Below are positions 25,637 through 34,565 of a DNA stretch of 64,000 bases, piece by piece. The notes below the pieces were generated by a model. It was not told where the DNA came from, made no database searches, and saw only the letters and a program-made list of their open reading frames with translations. The stretch comes from Pelotomaculum sp. UBA1371 (GTDB lineage Bacteria > Bacillota > Desulfotomaculia > Desulfotomaculales > Pelotomaculaceae), in contig DBRJ01000027.1 of the NCBI GenBank assembly GCA_002305915.1, positions 12,258 to 76,257 on the forward strand, in the 5' to 3' direction. The position numbers were made by a program, and so were the translations under genes. Every line of letters begins with the position of its first letter. The first letter of the stretch is position 1.

Positions 25637-26827
25637 ATGGCAATTTCCAATAAAATAAAGGATTTTTTAGCAAACGCTTCTTTTATCCGCAAGATGTTCG
25701 AGGAAGGGGAAAAACTAAGGAAAATCTACGGTCCGGAGCATGTTTATGATTATACACTGGGAAATCCCGATGTAGAACCTCCGGCTGCCTTTAAGGAAGA
25801 GTTGAAGAAACTGGCCCTTGAACCGGTGCCTGGTATGCACCGTTACATGAGCAACGCCGGTTATTCCGAGACACGCCGTGCAGTTGCAGACGCACTGGCA
25901 GACAACTCCGGCCTTCCCTTTTCTGAGAATAATATTATTATGACCTGCGGCGCCGGGGGAGCTTTGAATGTGGTGCTGAAGACGATTCTGGATCCCGGTG
26001 ATGAAGTCATTCTAATTTCTCCATTTTTTGTCGAATACAAATTTTATATCGACAATCATGGCGGTTTGTTTAAAATAGCCCCCTCTGCCCGGGATTTCCA
26101 GCTTGATCTGGATTCCATCAGCGCGGCCGTCACCCCCCGGACAAGGGCGGTATTAATTAACTCACCCAATAACCCCACCGGCGTAATTTACAGCGGTGAA
26201 TCCCTTACAGCCCTGGGGGCTCTGCTGGAAACAAAGGAAAAGCTCACCGGCCAACCCATCTATGTAATCTCGGATGAACCCTACGCCAAGATTGTCTATG
26301 ACGGAATCAAACTCCCCAGTGTCTTCAAACAAATTAAAAACAGTATCGTTGTAACTTCGCACAGTAAGGATCTGGCCCTGCCGGGGGAACGTATCGGCTA
26401 TATCGCTTTTTCACCCCGGATCGAAGACGGCGCCCTGCTTGAAGAAGGCCTGATCTTCTGTAACCGCACCCTGGGCTTCGTCAACGCACCGGCCTTGATG
26501 CAGCGGCTGGTTACCGGGCTGCAGGAGGAAAGTGTGAATATCCAGGAATACCAGGAAAAAAGGGATATTCTGTACAACAGCTTAACAGAACTGGGCTTTG
26601 AAATGATTAAACCCCGGGGGGCATTTTACCTGTTTCCAAAATCGCCGCTTCCGGACGATGTGGAATTCATCAGAAAAGCCCAAAAATACAATCTCCTCCT
26701 GGTACCCGGCAGCGGTTTCGGGAAGCCCGGCTACTTCCGGATGGCTTATTGTATTGACAAGCAGATTATTCTAAACTCACTGCCGGCTTTTAAAGCCCTG
26801 GCCGCCGAACTGGGAATGACGCGTTAA
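25637..26827 (+). CDS. PLP-dependent aminotransferase, class I
   Basis: A 396-residue fold-type I aminotransferase. It has YTLGNPDVEPP, INSPNNPTG, VISDEPYAKIVYD and the PLP-lysine motif SHSKDLALPGERIGYIA. The ATG at 25637 has AGGAG eight bases upstream; a GTG three codons earlier overlaps that site. The spacing of motifs fits the aspartate/aromatic aminotransferase group but the substrate cannot be fixed from sequence. It is monocistronic, with a promoter upstream and a GC-rich terminator after. Confidence 0.88.
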   Translation: MAISNKIKDFLANASFIRKMFEEGEKLRKIYGPEHVYDYTLGNPDVEPPAAFKEELKKLALEPVPGMHRYMSNAGYSETRRAVADALADNSGLPFSENNIIMTCGAGGALNVVLKTILDPGDEVILISPFFVEYKFYIDNHGGLFKIAPSARDFQLDLDSISAAVTPRTRAVLINSPNNPTGVIYSGESLTALGALLETKEKLTGQPIYVISDEPYAKIVYDGIKLPSVFKQIKNSIVVTSHSKDLALPGERIGYIAFSPRIEDGALLEEGLIFCNRTLGFVNAPALMQRLVTGLQEESVNIQEYQEKRDILYNSLTELGFEMIKPRGAFYLFPKSPLPDDVEFIRKAQKYNLLLVPGSGFGKPGYFRMAYCIDKQIILNSLPAFKALAAELGMTR

Positions 26828-26839
26828 GAACAGCAAAGC

Positions 26840-26868
26840 CCCCGCCCTTCTGCCGGGCGGGGACTCTT
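26840..26868 (+). terminator. Terminator of the aminotransferase gene
   Basis: The stem CCCCGCCC/GGGCGGGG (26840-26847 with 26855-26862) is followed by ACTCTTTAA. Confidence 0.65.
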
Positions 26869-26917
26869 TAACATAGTATCTTCCTTAATATATTAATGGC
26901 ATTTTTATCAGTGATGT

Positions 26918-27397
26918 CTAAAGTATGGTCATAAAGAACCAGATGATCATGACGGCCTCCACCATCAGTTTGAGAACTGTCCCGCCTAAAAAACCGATAA
27001 GCGTTCCAAACCCCACCTGAAAGGCCTTATCAAAGGAACTTCTGCGGTACAGCTCTCCTGCCACCGCGCCGATGAAGGGACCGAAGATGAGTCCGAAAGG
27101 CCCGAGCAGAAGTACTCCCAATAATCCGCCCAAAATACTTCCCAGTATGGCTTCCCTGGAACCTCCATAACGTCTGGCACCCCAGATTCCCGCCAGGTAA
27201 TCCACCAGAAAAATCAGCACAACCGCCAGACCCTGGCCGGCATAGAAAGTCCAGGGTAAATTTTGAAACTTAACAATAAATCCATAAACTAACATTCCCA
27301 GCCAGATCAGCGTCGCTCCCGGCAAGGCCGGCAACACCGTACCCAGCACCCCGACAGTAAAAAAAACAACTGCTATGATAATCCCGGCAATAGACAT
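26918..27397 (-). CDS. DUF456 family membrane protein
   Basis: This 159-residue integral membrane protein has four or five hydrophobic segments and glycine-rich loops (GVLGTVLPALPGATLIWLG, LLGPFGLIFGPFIGAVAGEL), the DUF456 pattern. Function is not established. GGGGAGG lies upstream of ATG 27397. It is convergent with the aminotransferase gene. Confidence 0.83.
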   Translation of the reverse strand: MSIAGIIIAVVFFTVGVLGTVLPALPGATLIWLGMLVYGFIVKFQNLPWTFYAGQGLAVVLIFLVDYLAGIWGARRYGGSREAILGSILGGLLGVLLLGPFGLIFGPFIGAVAGELYRRSSFDKAFQVGFGTLIGFLGGTVLKLMVEAVMIIWFFMTIL

Positions 27398-27834
27398 GAA
27401 GGACCTCCCCTTTAATGGGTAATATTACTTCTATTATACGACGAATAGTTTTTAGAAGATGCCCTTTTTTCGATAAACTTCCATATTTGATCACTTTTTA
27501 TAATCTGCCGGGAGGAAAAAAGGATAACAAATCCCATACAGGGGCTAATCAAGGAAAATATCAGACTGAAAAAAAATACTTCCTGTTAAATATTGATTTA
27601 TACCCTTTCAAGTTATACCATTAAACGGTAAATTTTTAACATGACACCGCTGGAAGCCCCCTAAAGAAAATATTTTAACAAATAATCCCGCATCTGAATC
27701 AGACATTGTTCTTGCAAAAATACGAAAAAACGCCTGCCGCCTTGAATAAGTCAAGACGCCAGGCATTTTAACCTGTCCCATAGTTCAAAGAGAACACGGA
27801 GCAGCGCTTTACCTGAATAGATAATGCAGTTTTT
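27398..27834. other. Non-coding gap with terminator
   Basis: No gene supported in this 437-bp stretch. It is AT-rich around 27450-27700 and holds a minus-strand terminator at 27721-27764. Confidence 0.4.
27721..27764 (-). terminator. Terminator of the small membrane-protein gene
   Basis: On the minus strand GCCTGGCGTCTTGA pairs imperfectly with TCAAGGCGGCAGGC and runs into GTTTTTT. Confidence 0.7.
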
Positions 27835-28029
27835 CTAAATTACATCATCCATGACGTTTACTTCGTGAGCCCCGCGCCTGTGAATGATTCCCTCAACCCT
27901 TCGCGCAGCGCCTCTTACATACTCGCCTGTTTTTTCACAGACTTCCGGCCTGGACCTGCCAATTTTGGAAAGGGCTAAAAAAACCAGCGCGGCCGCCCCG
28001 AAGCCGGCAATTGAGCGCAACGAAAACAT
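27835..28029 (-). CDS. Small hypothetical protein with one membrane segment
   Basis: Sixty-four residues begin at ATG 28029, with AAGGGGG seven bases upstream. FSLRSIAGFGAAALVFLAL forms an N-terminal hydrophobic segment, followed by a basic, soluble tail (RRVEGIIHRRG). I do not recognise the family. A terminator follows about 70 bp later. Confidence 0.55.
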   Translation of the reverse strand: MFSLRSIAGFGAAALVFLALSKIGRSRPEVCEKTGEYVRGAARRVEGIIHRRGAHEVNVMDDVI

Positions 28030-28269
28030 TGGTATACCCCCTTGTAGGTAAATCACTGTCTCTATTTTTTCCAGGGGGGTTCAAGATCATACTTCATACT
28101 TCACAATCTGTTACTTTTCTTCCAGCTAAACTTCCTTCCCCAACACGGGGTGTGTCACGTTACAGAAACCGGCCGGCCAGGTGCACTTGAAAACACAATT
28201 ACTTGTGTCGTACAGTAGAACAGGGGTGTTAAGAAAAACTGAGCTTTCCGGGGGCGTGGTTCCCCGGGT

Positions 28270-29043
28270 TCAAATGCGGGACCCTGGAGCAACAGCCTGG
28301 CTGGGCTCGGCAAAATAGCGGACGACCCCGGCATAAATAGCATAAGCAATCCTTTGCTGATATTCTGCATCGACCATCAATTTTTCTTCCTGTGGATTGC
28401 TGACAAAACCAATTTCAACTATAGCGCTGGGCATTTTAGCCATGCGGTTTGCAAAGTAATCAACCTGTTTGGCTGCACGGCCTGGGTTGACTAAAAACCG
28501 GTTTAACTCTTTCTGAATAGACTCCGCCAGCTTTTTTCCCTCCAGGGAACCTGGTTGCGAAAAGGTTTGGGCGCCCCCCTCCCGCCTGTCCGGAAAACTG
28601 TTAACATGGATGCTGAGAAAGAGATCCGCACCCCTCTGATTGGCTATTTCCACACGTTTGGTTAAATCCTGAACCCTGGACTGGTATAAGCTGTGGTTAC
28701 CGGGATCGCTGAGATCGCGGTCGTTCTCCCGCGTCAGCAGCACCTCGGCCCCTGCCTGACGAAGAATTTCAGCCAGCTTCTTCGATACCTCAAGGACAAT
28801 ATCCTTCTCATAAACACCAGCTGCACCCACTGCCCCGGGATCCTCGCCCCCGTGTCCCGGATCAATCACAATCAGCTTGCCGGCAACCGCCCAGGCCAGG
28901 GTTGAAATATAGTGTTGCTCTAACCGGGCGGCCGAAAGCCTGAATCCAACAAGAACAGCCAGCACCACTGCAGCCAGGACCAGGGTAAACCTTTTACCGA
29001 ACAGGCCGGCACGCGCCGAATACAAAGCCAAATAAGTTCCCAC
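28270..29043 (-). CDS. cwlD: N-acetylmuramoyl-L-alanine amidase CwlD
   Basis: The 257-residue protein has an N-terminal membrane anchor (LVLAAVVLAVLVGF) and an Amidase_3 domain with zinc ligands in VIDPGHGGEDPGA, LFLSIHVNSF and the catalytic Glu in SAIVEIGFVSN. This is the CwlD/spore-cortex group, which makes muramic-delta-lactam, and it implies endospore formation. The start is GTG 29043; TTG 29031 has better spacing from GGAAGGGTGG and is a fair alternative. Confidence 0.87.
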   Translation of the reverse strand: MGTYLALYSARAGLFGKRFTLVLAAVVLAVLVGFRLSAARLEQHYISTLAWAVAGKLIVIDPGHGGEDPGAVGAAGVYEKDIVLEVSKKLAEILRQAGAEVLLTRENDRDLSDPGNHSLYQSRVQDLTKRVEIANQRGADLFLSIHVNSFPDRREGGAQTFSQPGSLEGKKLAESIQKELNRFLVNPGRAAKQVDYFANRMAKMPSAIVEIGFVSNPQEEKLMVDAEYQQRIAYAIYAGVVRYFAEPSQAVAPGSRI

Positions 29044-29290
29044 CCTTCCTTTTTTAAGAAGGGTATGCCATACCTTTTTAAAATATGTGCAGCCATTGTT
29101 TCAGAGCTTCATGTCCTTAAACAAAACTTTGACAACACGAAATAACTTCTGCCCTTTAATTAACGCCTCGCCTGAACAAATGGTCCTACAATGTACACTG
29201 CTTCCGCCCTGGCCCGGCCTCAAAATTCCGGATAATTCGCCTCTATCCGGTGTTTAATATAGTACCTGCTTTACGCCTGAACCCGGCGGT

Positions 29291-30436
29291 CTAAATGGAA
29301 CGCCGGAGCAACCCCGGTGTATGCCAGAGGAGCCAGCGGTACAATTGCCGGTAGTCCGTATGACCCTGTAGAATTTGCAGTGATTCTGCAAAGGGTTCCC
29401 TGCTGTTAAAAAACATCCCCAGCAAAACCCTTGGGAAGTACTGGAATAGTCTGGAGATAAACAGTGCTGCCTTCAAATCAGCGCCGAAACTGTGATAACA
29501 ATTTCGCTCGTAGACCCCCAGGTTCTGCCGGTTCGGAGGTACAGACCGGGAAAGCAGGGATACCGCCGCCGCGGCAGCAAGCCGGCCGGAAACAATAGCG
29601 TAGCGGATACCTTCCCCGGTAAAGGGATCCGCAAACCCGGCAGCGTCACCCGCCAGGATGATCCCGTCGTTTACTGCGGGGCGGGAAATTCCACCGAGGG
29701 GAATATGCCCCCCCCTGATTCGCCTGTCAACAACCAGCCCCTTTTCTTGCAGGAAATCCAAAAACGCAGCCCTGACAGTTTTTGTGCAGGAAGGCCAGAC
29801 ACCGAGTCCGGTTGAAACCCGGTTCCTCTTGGGAAATATCCAGCGGTACCCCACAGGGGTAAGCCCGTAGTAGACCTCAACACCTTCTTGCCATGGTACG
29901 TCCCGCTCTACCGTCCCGATTTCCGAACAAACACAAAAAGCCAGATCTTTCTTAAAGAAGGGTTTCCGGACAGCCCTGGCTACCGTACTGTAAACACCGT
30001 CCGCCCCGATCACAACCCGGGCGGTGTAGACACGTCCGGAGGTCCGGACGGTTACCCCGCCAGCGCCGGGATCTACGGCTATGACCTTCTCCCCCTGCTT
30101 TACTTCTGCTCCGGAAGCCTGTGCCAGGCTGACCAGCCAGAAATCAAAAATATCCCGGGATACCAACACCAGGAAATCCTGCTCAAGCTCTATTGTAATT
30201 TGTCTGGCGCCGTAGAAACCGTGAAAAACAGAACACCGCGCCTCAATGATCTCCGGGGGTATGGGAACATCCAGCAGGTTCATTGCGGCTGCTGAAATTG
30301 CCCCGGCACAAATTTTAGGTCTAGGCAGAAATTCCTTTTCCAAGAGTACGGTTTCCAGACCCCACCGGGCGCATTCCCTCGCCGCTACGGCACCGGCCGG
30401 CCCCCCGCCTACAACAATAACGTCATATTTGCCCAC
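29291..30436 (-). CDS. Geranylgeranyl-reductase-family FAD-dependent oxidoreductase
   Basis: The start chosen is GTG 30436 after GGGGG, giving 381 residues that begin GKYDVIVVGGGPAGAVAAREC, the FAD-binding motif. RPKICAGAIS, GADGVYSTVARAV and AGDAAGFADPFTGEGIRYA are typical of the geranylgeranyl reductase/digeranylgeranylglycerophospholipid reductase family, which reduces isoprenoid double bonds. In a menaquinone-making bacterium it could saturate the isoprenoid side chain; this is inference. It stands alone. Confidence 0.83.
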   Translation of the reverse strand: MGKYDVIVVGGGPAGAVAARECARWGLETVLLEKEFLPRPKICAGAISAAAMNLLDVPIPPEIIEARCSVFHGFYGARQITIELEQDFLVLVSRDIFDFWLVSLAQASGAEVKQGEKVIAVDPGAGGVTVRTSGRVYTARVVIGADGVYSTVARAVRKPFFKKDLAFCVCSEIGTVERDVPWQEGVEVYYGLTPVGYRWIFPKRNRVSTGLGVWPSCTKTVRAAFLDFLQEKGLVVDRRIRGGHIPLGGISRPAVNDGIILAGDAAGFADPFTGEGIRYAIVSGRLAAAAAVSLLSRSVPPNRQNLGVYERNCYHSFGADLKAALFISRLFQYFPRVLLGMFFNSREPFAESLQILQGHTDYRQLYRWLLWHTPGLLRRSI

Positions 30437-30860
30437 AAACTCACCCCCCTTTGCCGCGTCGGGCCTATTATTCCACAAAAGGAAGCAATTAAACCAAAGG
30501 AGGTTGAAGCAGGATTGTGAACCAATATCTGAAGCAACGGAACAAGACAACATCCACTAACGGCGCCAAAGGCGGAATACCAACAATAAAAGCCCCCCAG
30601 GTAAGGACTCCAGTGTTTTAATATAATCCTGCGGAAAAATCCTTGAACACTCCCCAATTGTCCCCGGACAACAAAAGCCGCCTTTACGGCGGCCATCTGG
30701 TGGAAGGCAAGAGTATCTTTGCCTGCCGGTATATTGTCAAGGGGTTTGCGGAACTGGATAATTCAGTCTTTGAGCGCATCCTGGGCAGCCAAACCGGCCT
30801 CTGCCTCTGGTAAAAACAATCTAAATCAGGATAATACTACCGAACCGGGTGCAATTATCT
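30437..30860. other. Non-coding gap after selB
   Basis: This 424-bp stretch was searched by eye for a tRNA-Sec, often next to selB, and none was found. It contains a minus-strand hairpin terminator at 30666-30693 that may end the selA-selB transcript. Confidence 0.45.
30666..30693 (-). terminator. Probable terminator of the selA-selB operon
   Basis: On the minus strand GCCGCC-GTAAA-GGCGGC is followed by TTTTGTTG. It is 170 bp past the selB stop. Confidence 0.6.
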
Positions 30861-32786
30861 CTAGGCCTGTTCCATGGCCCGGCCCGGTAAACGCTTGTCA
30901 CCCACCCGCCGGGTCACTTTTTCACGGTCAAAGTACTCCAGCAACGGCAGGGCATATTTACGGGAGGTCTGTAAAAGGTCCCGGATTTCACCCACTGTGA
31001 TTTCACCCTTTTCCCGGAGGAGTCCTACCACCTTTTCACGGGCCTGGATCAAGACATCCCTTTGAAAATACAGGTCGTCCGCAATCTTGACCATTACACC
31101 TGTCCTCAGCAGGTACTGAAGAAGTTCCTGCCCGTAAGCCTCACTAATTCCCGCGTTCCTGCAGAGTTCAGCCCAGGAAGGCGGCAGAAAGGCAGCTTCC
31201 CTCAGGATCCCGAGAATTTTGTCAATCTGCTTCAGCTGTTCATGGCCGGGCTTGCAGTCGAAGGCCTGCAGCGCTACTGCCCGGGGGCTGACCCTGATCA
31301 GACCGTCCTTCTCCATTTCCAGCAGCAGTAATTGAAAAGCCTTATTTGGTATAGCCTGGAACTTGCGGGAACGCAGATCCTCCTTGGGATAGCCCTCCCT
31401 CAGGGGGTATTCCCGGTGGTAGGACTGGAGCAGCTTACTAATCTCAGCAGCCCAACGCCGGTAAACATCATCTGCTGCCAGGTACGTCCTTCCCTCAGCG
31501 GAGATCACTTTAACCCGGCCATCCCGTTCCAGTTCCCGGGCTGCCGCCAGAATCTCTTCCTCCTCCAGGCCGGTACCCTTTGCCACTTCGGCCGCCCCCG
31601 GCAACCCCGGCAAGCCCGGCAAATACTGGCTCAGCAGTTCAGCCGGCGTACCCCTTTCCCGGGCGGCCAGAGCATTCAGAACTTCGCTGCGAAAGCGCCT
31701 GTGTTTGCGCCCGGGCAAAGGGTCAATAACAGTGCCGCCCCCGATGGTATGCATGGGCGAATAAGAGCGGATTACAAAACGGTCACCTTTGGCTGCCACA
31801 ACCGGCTCTTCCAGCTCCAGCTGGGCGTAGGCCAGGGAGCCCTGTTTCAATTCTTCCTGATCCAAAAGACGCACCCGGCCCAGCGCTTCCCGGGTTCCCA
31901 GGAAAAAGCGCACCCGGGCCCTGTTTTTCAGCGGCCTGGCTGCGCTTCTCAAGAGCAGCAGGCGCACATCAAGCCGGTGGGAAGGAGAAATGCTTTTCAG
32001 CCCGGCCACCACGCTGCCTCGCTCAATCTGGTCCATCTCCAGGCCGGCCAGGTTGACGGCCACCCTCTGGCCGGCCTCCGCCGCCTCAACCTTTTCACCG
32101 TGTACCTGCAGCGAACGCACCCTGGAAGCCAGCCCCTGGGGCTGTACTTCCACCAGGTCACCCACCTGGAGCGCTCCTGACACCAGCGTGCCGGTGACCA
32201 CCGTGCCGAAGCCGGTTATGGAAAAAATCCGGTCCACAGGCAGCCTGGGCGGACCCGCTGCAACCCTGGGCCGGACTTCCCGGGTCAGGCTGTCAATCCG
32301 TTCCAGAAGCTCCGGGACACCCTGGCCTGTAACTGAAGAAACATTGACTACGGGCGCATCTTCCAGCACAGTGCCCTTTAAAAATTCCTGCACCTCTTCT
32401 TCTACCAGATCCAGCCACTCTTCATCCACCAGGTCGATCTTGGTCAGCACAACAATTCCTTTGGTAACCTGGAGCAACTGGATAATGTCCAGGTGTTCGC
32501 GGGTCTGGGGCATAACTCCCTCGTCGGCGGCGATAACCAGGAGAACAAGATCAAAGCCGCCTGCCCCCGCCAGCATATTCTTGATAAAGCGTTCGTGGCC
32601 GGGCACATCGACGATACCCGCCTTCCGCCCCCCGGGCAGGGACAGGGAGGCAAAGCCCAGCTCAATGGATATCCCGCGGTCTTTTTCTTCTTTCAGCCGG
32701 TCTGTATCAATTCCGGTCATGGCCCTGACCAGGGCTGTCTTACCGTGGTCTACATGCCCCGCTGTTCCAATAATAAGGTGTTTCAT
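30861..32786 (-). CDS. selB: Selenocysteine-specific elongation factor
   Basis: SelB delivers Sec-tRNA to in-frame UGA codons by binding the SECIS hairpin. The N-terminal GTPase has GTAGHVDHGKTAL, DVPGHERFIKNML and LTKIDLVD, then EF-Tu-like domains. The last 200 residues are the winged-helix SECIS-binding region. Length with ATG 32786 is 641, normal for SelB. The start is one base after the selA stop (TGA-A-ATG), so the two are translationally coupled. The selenocysteine formate dehydrogenase at 62 kb is a client in this window. Confidence 0.93.
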   Translation of the reverse strand: MKHLIIGTAGHVDHGKTALVRAMTGIDTDRLKEEKDRGISIELGFASLSLPGGRKAGIVDVPGHERFIKNMLAGAGGFDLVLLVIAADEGVMPQTREHLDIIQLLQVTKGIVVLTKIDLVDEEWLDLVEEEVQEFLKGTVLEDAPVVNVSSVTGQGVPELLERIDSLTREVRPRVAAGPPRLPVDRIFSITGFGTVVTGTLVSGALQVGDLVEVQPQGLASRVRSLQVHGEKVEAAEAGQRVAVNLAGLEMDQIERGSVVAGLKSISPSHRLDVRLLLLRSAARPLKNRARVRFFLGTREALGRVRLLDQEELKQGSLAYAQLELEEPVVAAKGDRFVIRSYSPMHTIGGGTVIDPLPGRKHRRFRSEVLNALAARERGTPAELLSQYLPGLPGLPGAAEVAKGTGLEEEEILAAARELERDGRVKVISAEGRTYLAADDVYRRWAAEISKLLQSYHREYPLREGYPKEDLRSRKFQAIPNKAFQLLLLEMEKDGLIRVSPRAVALQAFDCKPGHEQLKQIDKILGILREAAFLPPSWAELCRNAGISEAYGQELLQYLLRTGVMVKIADDLYFQRDVLIQAREKVVGLLREKGEITVGEIRDLLQTSRKYALPLLEYFDREKVTRRVGDKRLPGRAMEQA

Positions 32787-32787
32787 T

Positions 32788-34209
32788 TCATCCCTTTCCT
32801 TCGCCGAGAGCAACCGCCACCGCTTCTACCAGCTGCTGCAGTTCAGCGTCACCGATGGTCCGGACATCCAGGAGCAGCTTATCCTCCTGTACCCTGCCCA
32901 TGACCGCCGGGTCACCCCGGCGCAGTTTGATTTGAAGTTCACCCGCTGACTCTTGCGCCGGACGTATCGCCACCAGCACCGAAGGAAGCTCCGCTGTGGG
33001 CATCGCTCCGCCTCCCACGGCTGAAAAACCTTTTTCCACGCAGATTTCCGCTTTTTTTCCGGCGGCCTCACGCAGCAGCTCAGCCAGCCGGGAACCCCTT
33101 TGCTGCAGGATGTCCCGGGTCCCGGTAAGCATCCTCAAGGTGGGAATTTCCCGGATGGCCCGGTCCTGATCGAGATATTCCCGCAGAGTCGCTTCCAGGG
33201 CGGCCACTGTCATCTTGTCAATCCGGACGGCCCTTGTTAACGGGTTTTTTTTCATCCTTTCAACGAGCTCTTTTCTTCCTATAATAATGCCCGCCTGGGG
33301 GCCGCCCAGGAGCTTGTCCCCGCTAAATGTGACCACATCCGGCCCGGCTTCCACCACTTCCCGTACTGTGGGTTCAGGGGGTAGTCCGTAGCCGCTGAGG
33401 TCAAACAAAAAACCACTGCCTAAATCCGACATCACGGGAAGCGAAGATGACCTGCCTATTTCAACAAGCTCGCTGATCGTTGTTTCCCGGGTAAATCCGA
33501 TAATTCTGTAGTTGCTGGTATGGACATGGAGCAGCAGGGCAGTATCCGGGCTGATAGCCCTCCGGTAATCATCCGGATGAGTTTTATTTGTGGCTCCCAC
33601 CTCAACCAGCCGCGCCCCGCTTTGGGCCATTACCTCCGGTACCCGGAAAGAACCCCCGATTTCAACAAGCTGGCCTCTGGATACGATTACTTCCCGGTCC
33701 CTGGCCAGTGTGCTCAACGCCAGGAGCACCGCCGCCGCATTGTTGTTCACCACCAGGACCGCCTCGGCACCCGTCAGTGATTTCAGCAGCCCTTCCAGGT
33801 GAGCATACCTGGAACCTCGCCGCCCGCTTTCCAGGTCAAGCTCGATGTTCGAGTAACGGGAAGCCACATCGTTGACAGCCTGCCTGGCCCGCTCGCTGAG
33901 GAGGGCGCGGCCCATATTTGTATGCAGCACAACCCCTGTGGCATTGATAACCGGGCGCAGGTTGGGGCGAACAGACTGCCTGACGGCCCCGAGGGTTTCC
34001 AGAACGGTTTGCTCCAGGATAAACTCTTTTCCCTTATTTTCATCTTCCGGCCTAACCCCTGCCAGGAGTCGCCGCCGCTCTTTGGCCAAAACTTCCCGGA
34101 CGGCCTGGACCACGACACTGCGCGGCTGCCCTTCCAGTTCCCGGACCACCCTTTCTTCCCTGAGCACTTCGTCTACTGACGGCAGCAACCTCAGCAAATC
34201 TGTAACCAC
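32788..34209 (-). CDS. selA: L-seryl-tRNA(Sec) selenium transferase
   Basis: SelA converts Ser-tRNA(Sec) to Sec-tRNA(Sec) using selenophosphate and PLP. The sequence shows VINATGVVLHTNMGRALLS and YSNIELDLESGRRGSRYAH, the PLP-lysine motif TFSGDKLLGGPQAG, and MLTGTRDILQQR. Length, 473 residues, is normal. The start is GTG 34209 after GGAGGG. It is the first gene of the selA-selB operon. selD is not in the window. Confidence 0.94.
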   Translation of the reverse strand: MVTDLLRLLPSVDEVLREERVVRELEGQPRSVVVQAVREVLAKERRRLLAGVRPEDENKGKEFILEQTVLETLGAVRQSVRPNLRPVINATGVVLHTNMGRALLSERARQAVNDVASRYSNIELDLESGRRGSRYAHLEGLLKSLTGAEAVLVVNNNAAAVLLALSTLARDREVIVSRGQLVEIGGSFRVPEVMAQSGARLVEVGATNKTHPDDYRRAISPDTALLLHVHTSNYRIIGFTRETTISELVEIGRSSSLPVMSDLGSGFLFDLSGYGLPPEPTVREVVEAGPDVVTFSGDKLLGGPQAGIIIGRKELVERMKKNPLTRAVRIDKMTVAALEATLREYLDQDRAIREIPTLRMLTGTRDILQQRGSRLAELLREAAGKKAEICVEKGFSAVGGGAMPTAELPSVLVAIRPAQESAGELQIKLRRGDPAVMGRVQEDKLLLDVRTIGDAELQQLVEAVAVALGEGKG

Positions 34210-34565
34210 GGCTCCGATCCCTCCAAATTGTCCCAGCAGGTTTCATAATCTACTATTTTAAAATTATATGGCAGCAACACCCTAAAAGCAAGTATCGTAA
34301 GGCTTTGCTTCTTATGGGTAGGCATTTTTATAAACACTCTGCAAAGATATTGTACCATAACACTGGCGCTAAAAACCTTTGTCATAAGAGCAAGCGTTAT
34401 ATTATAATATAGACGAAAGGAATTAAAATCACGCGAACCGTATTAACAGCGGTTTTTATTTATTTTTTGGCCGGGCAGGATCTGGTAATGGACTTGTCAT
34501 ATATTTTCAATACATTACTACCATGCCTCTTTTTTGCTATCCCATTTGAACAGGAGGGTGATTTA
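34210..34565. other. Divergent selA/purL intergenic region
   Basis: This 356-bp stretch holds the purL promoter (34379-34408) and a short AACCG/CGGTT hairpin followed by a T-rich stretch (34435-34466) that could attenuate purL. No purine riboswitch consensus was found. Confidence 0.45.
34379..34408 (+). promoter_or_regulatory. SigmaA-type promoter of purL
   Basis: TTGTCA (34379-34384), an 18-bp spacer, and a consensus TATAAT (34403-34408). Transcription would start near 34415, leaving a 150-nt leader. Confidence 0.65.

Noticed and set aside
30409..30696. 95-codon minus-strand frame upstream of the geranylgeranyl-reductase-like gene
   Set aside because: Its first codons lie inside a hairpin terminator, it lacks a ribosome site, and it overlaps the start of a well-supported gene in another frame.
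30437..30860. tRNA-Sec next to selB
   Set aside because: No sequence folding into the long acceptor and variable arm with a UCA anticodon was found on either strand; selC must lie elsewhere.
31332..32949. Long plus-strand frames opposite selB
   Set aside because: They are antisense shadows caused by GC-rich codon use in selB; composition is proline/serine/arginine-rich with no domain.
34433..34470. Purine riboswitch in front of purL
   Set aside because: The leader has only a short AACCG/CGGTT hairpin; the paired-loop purine aptamer consensus was not seen.
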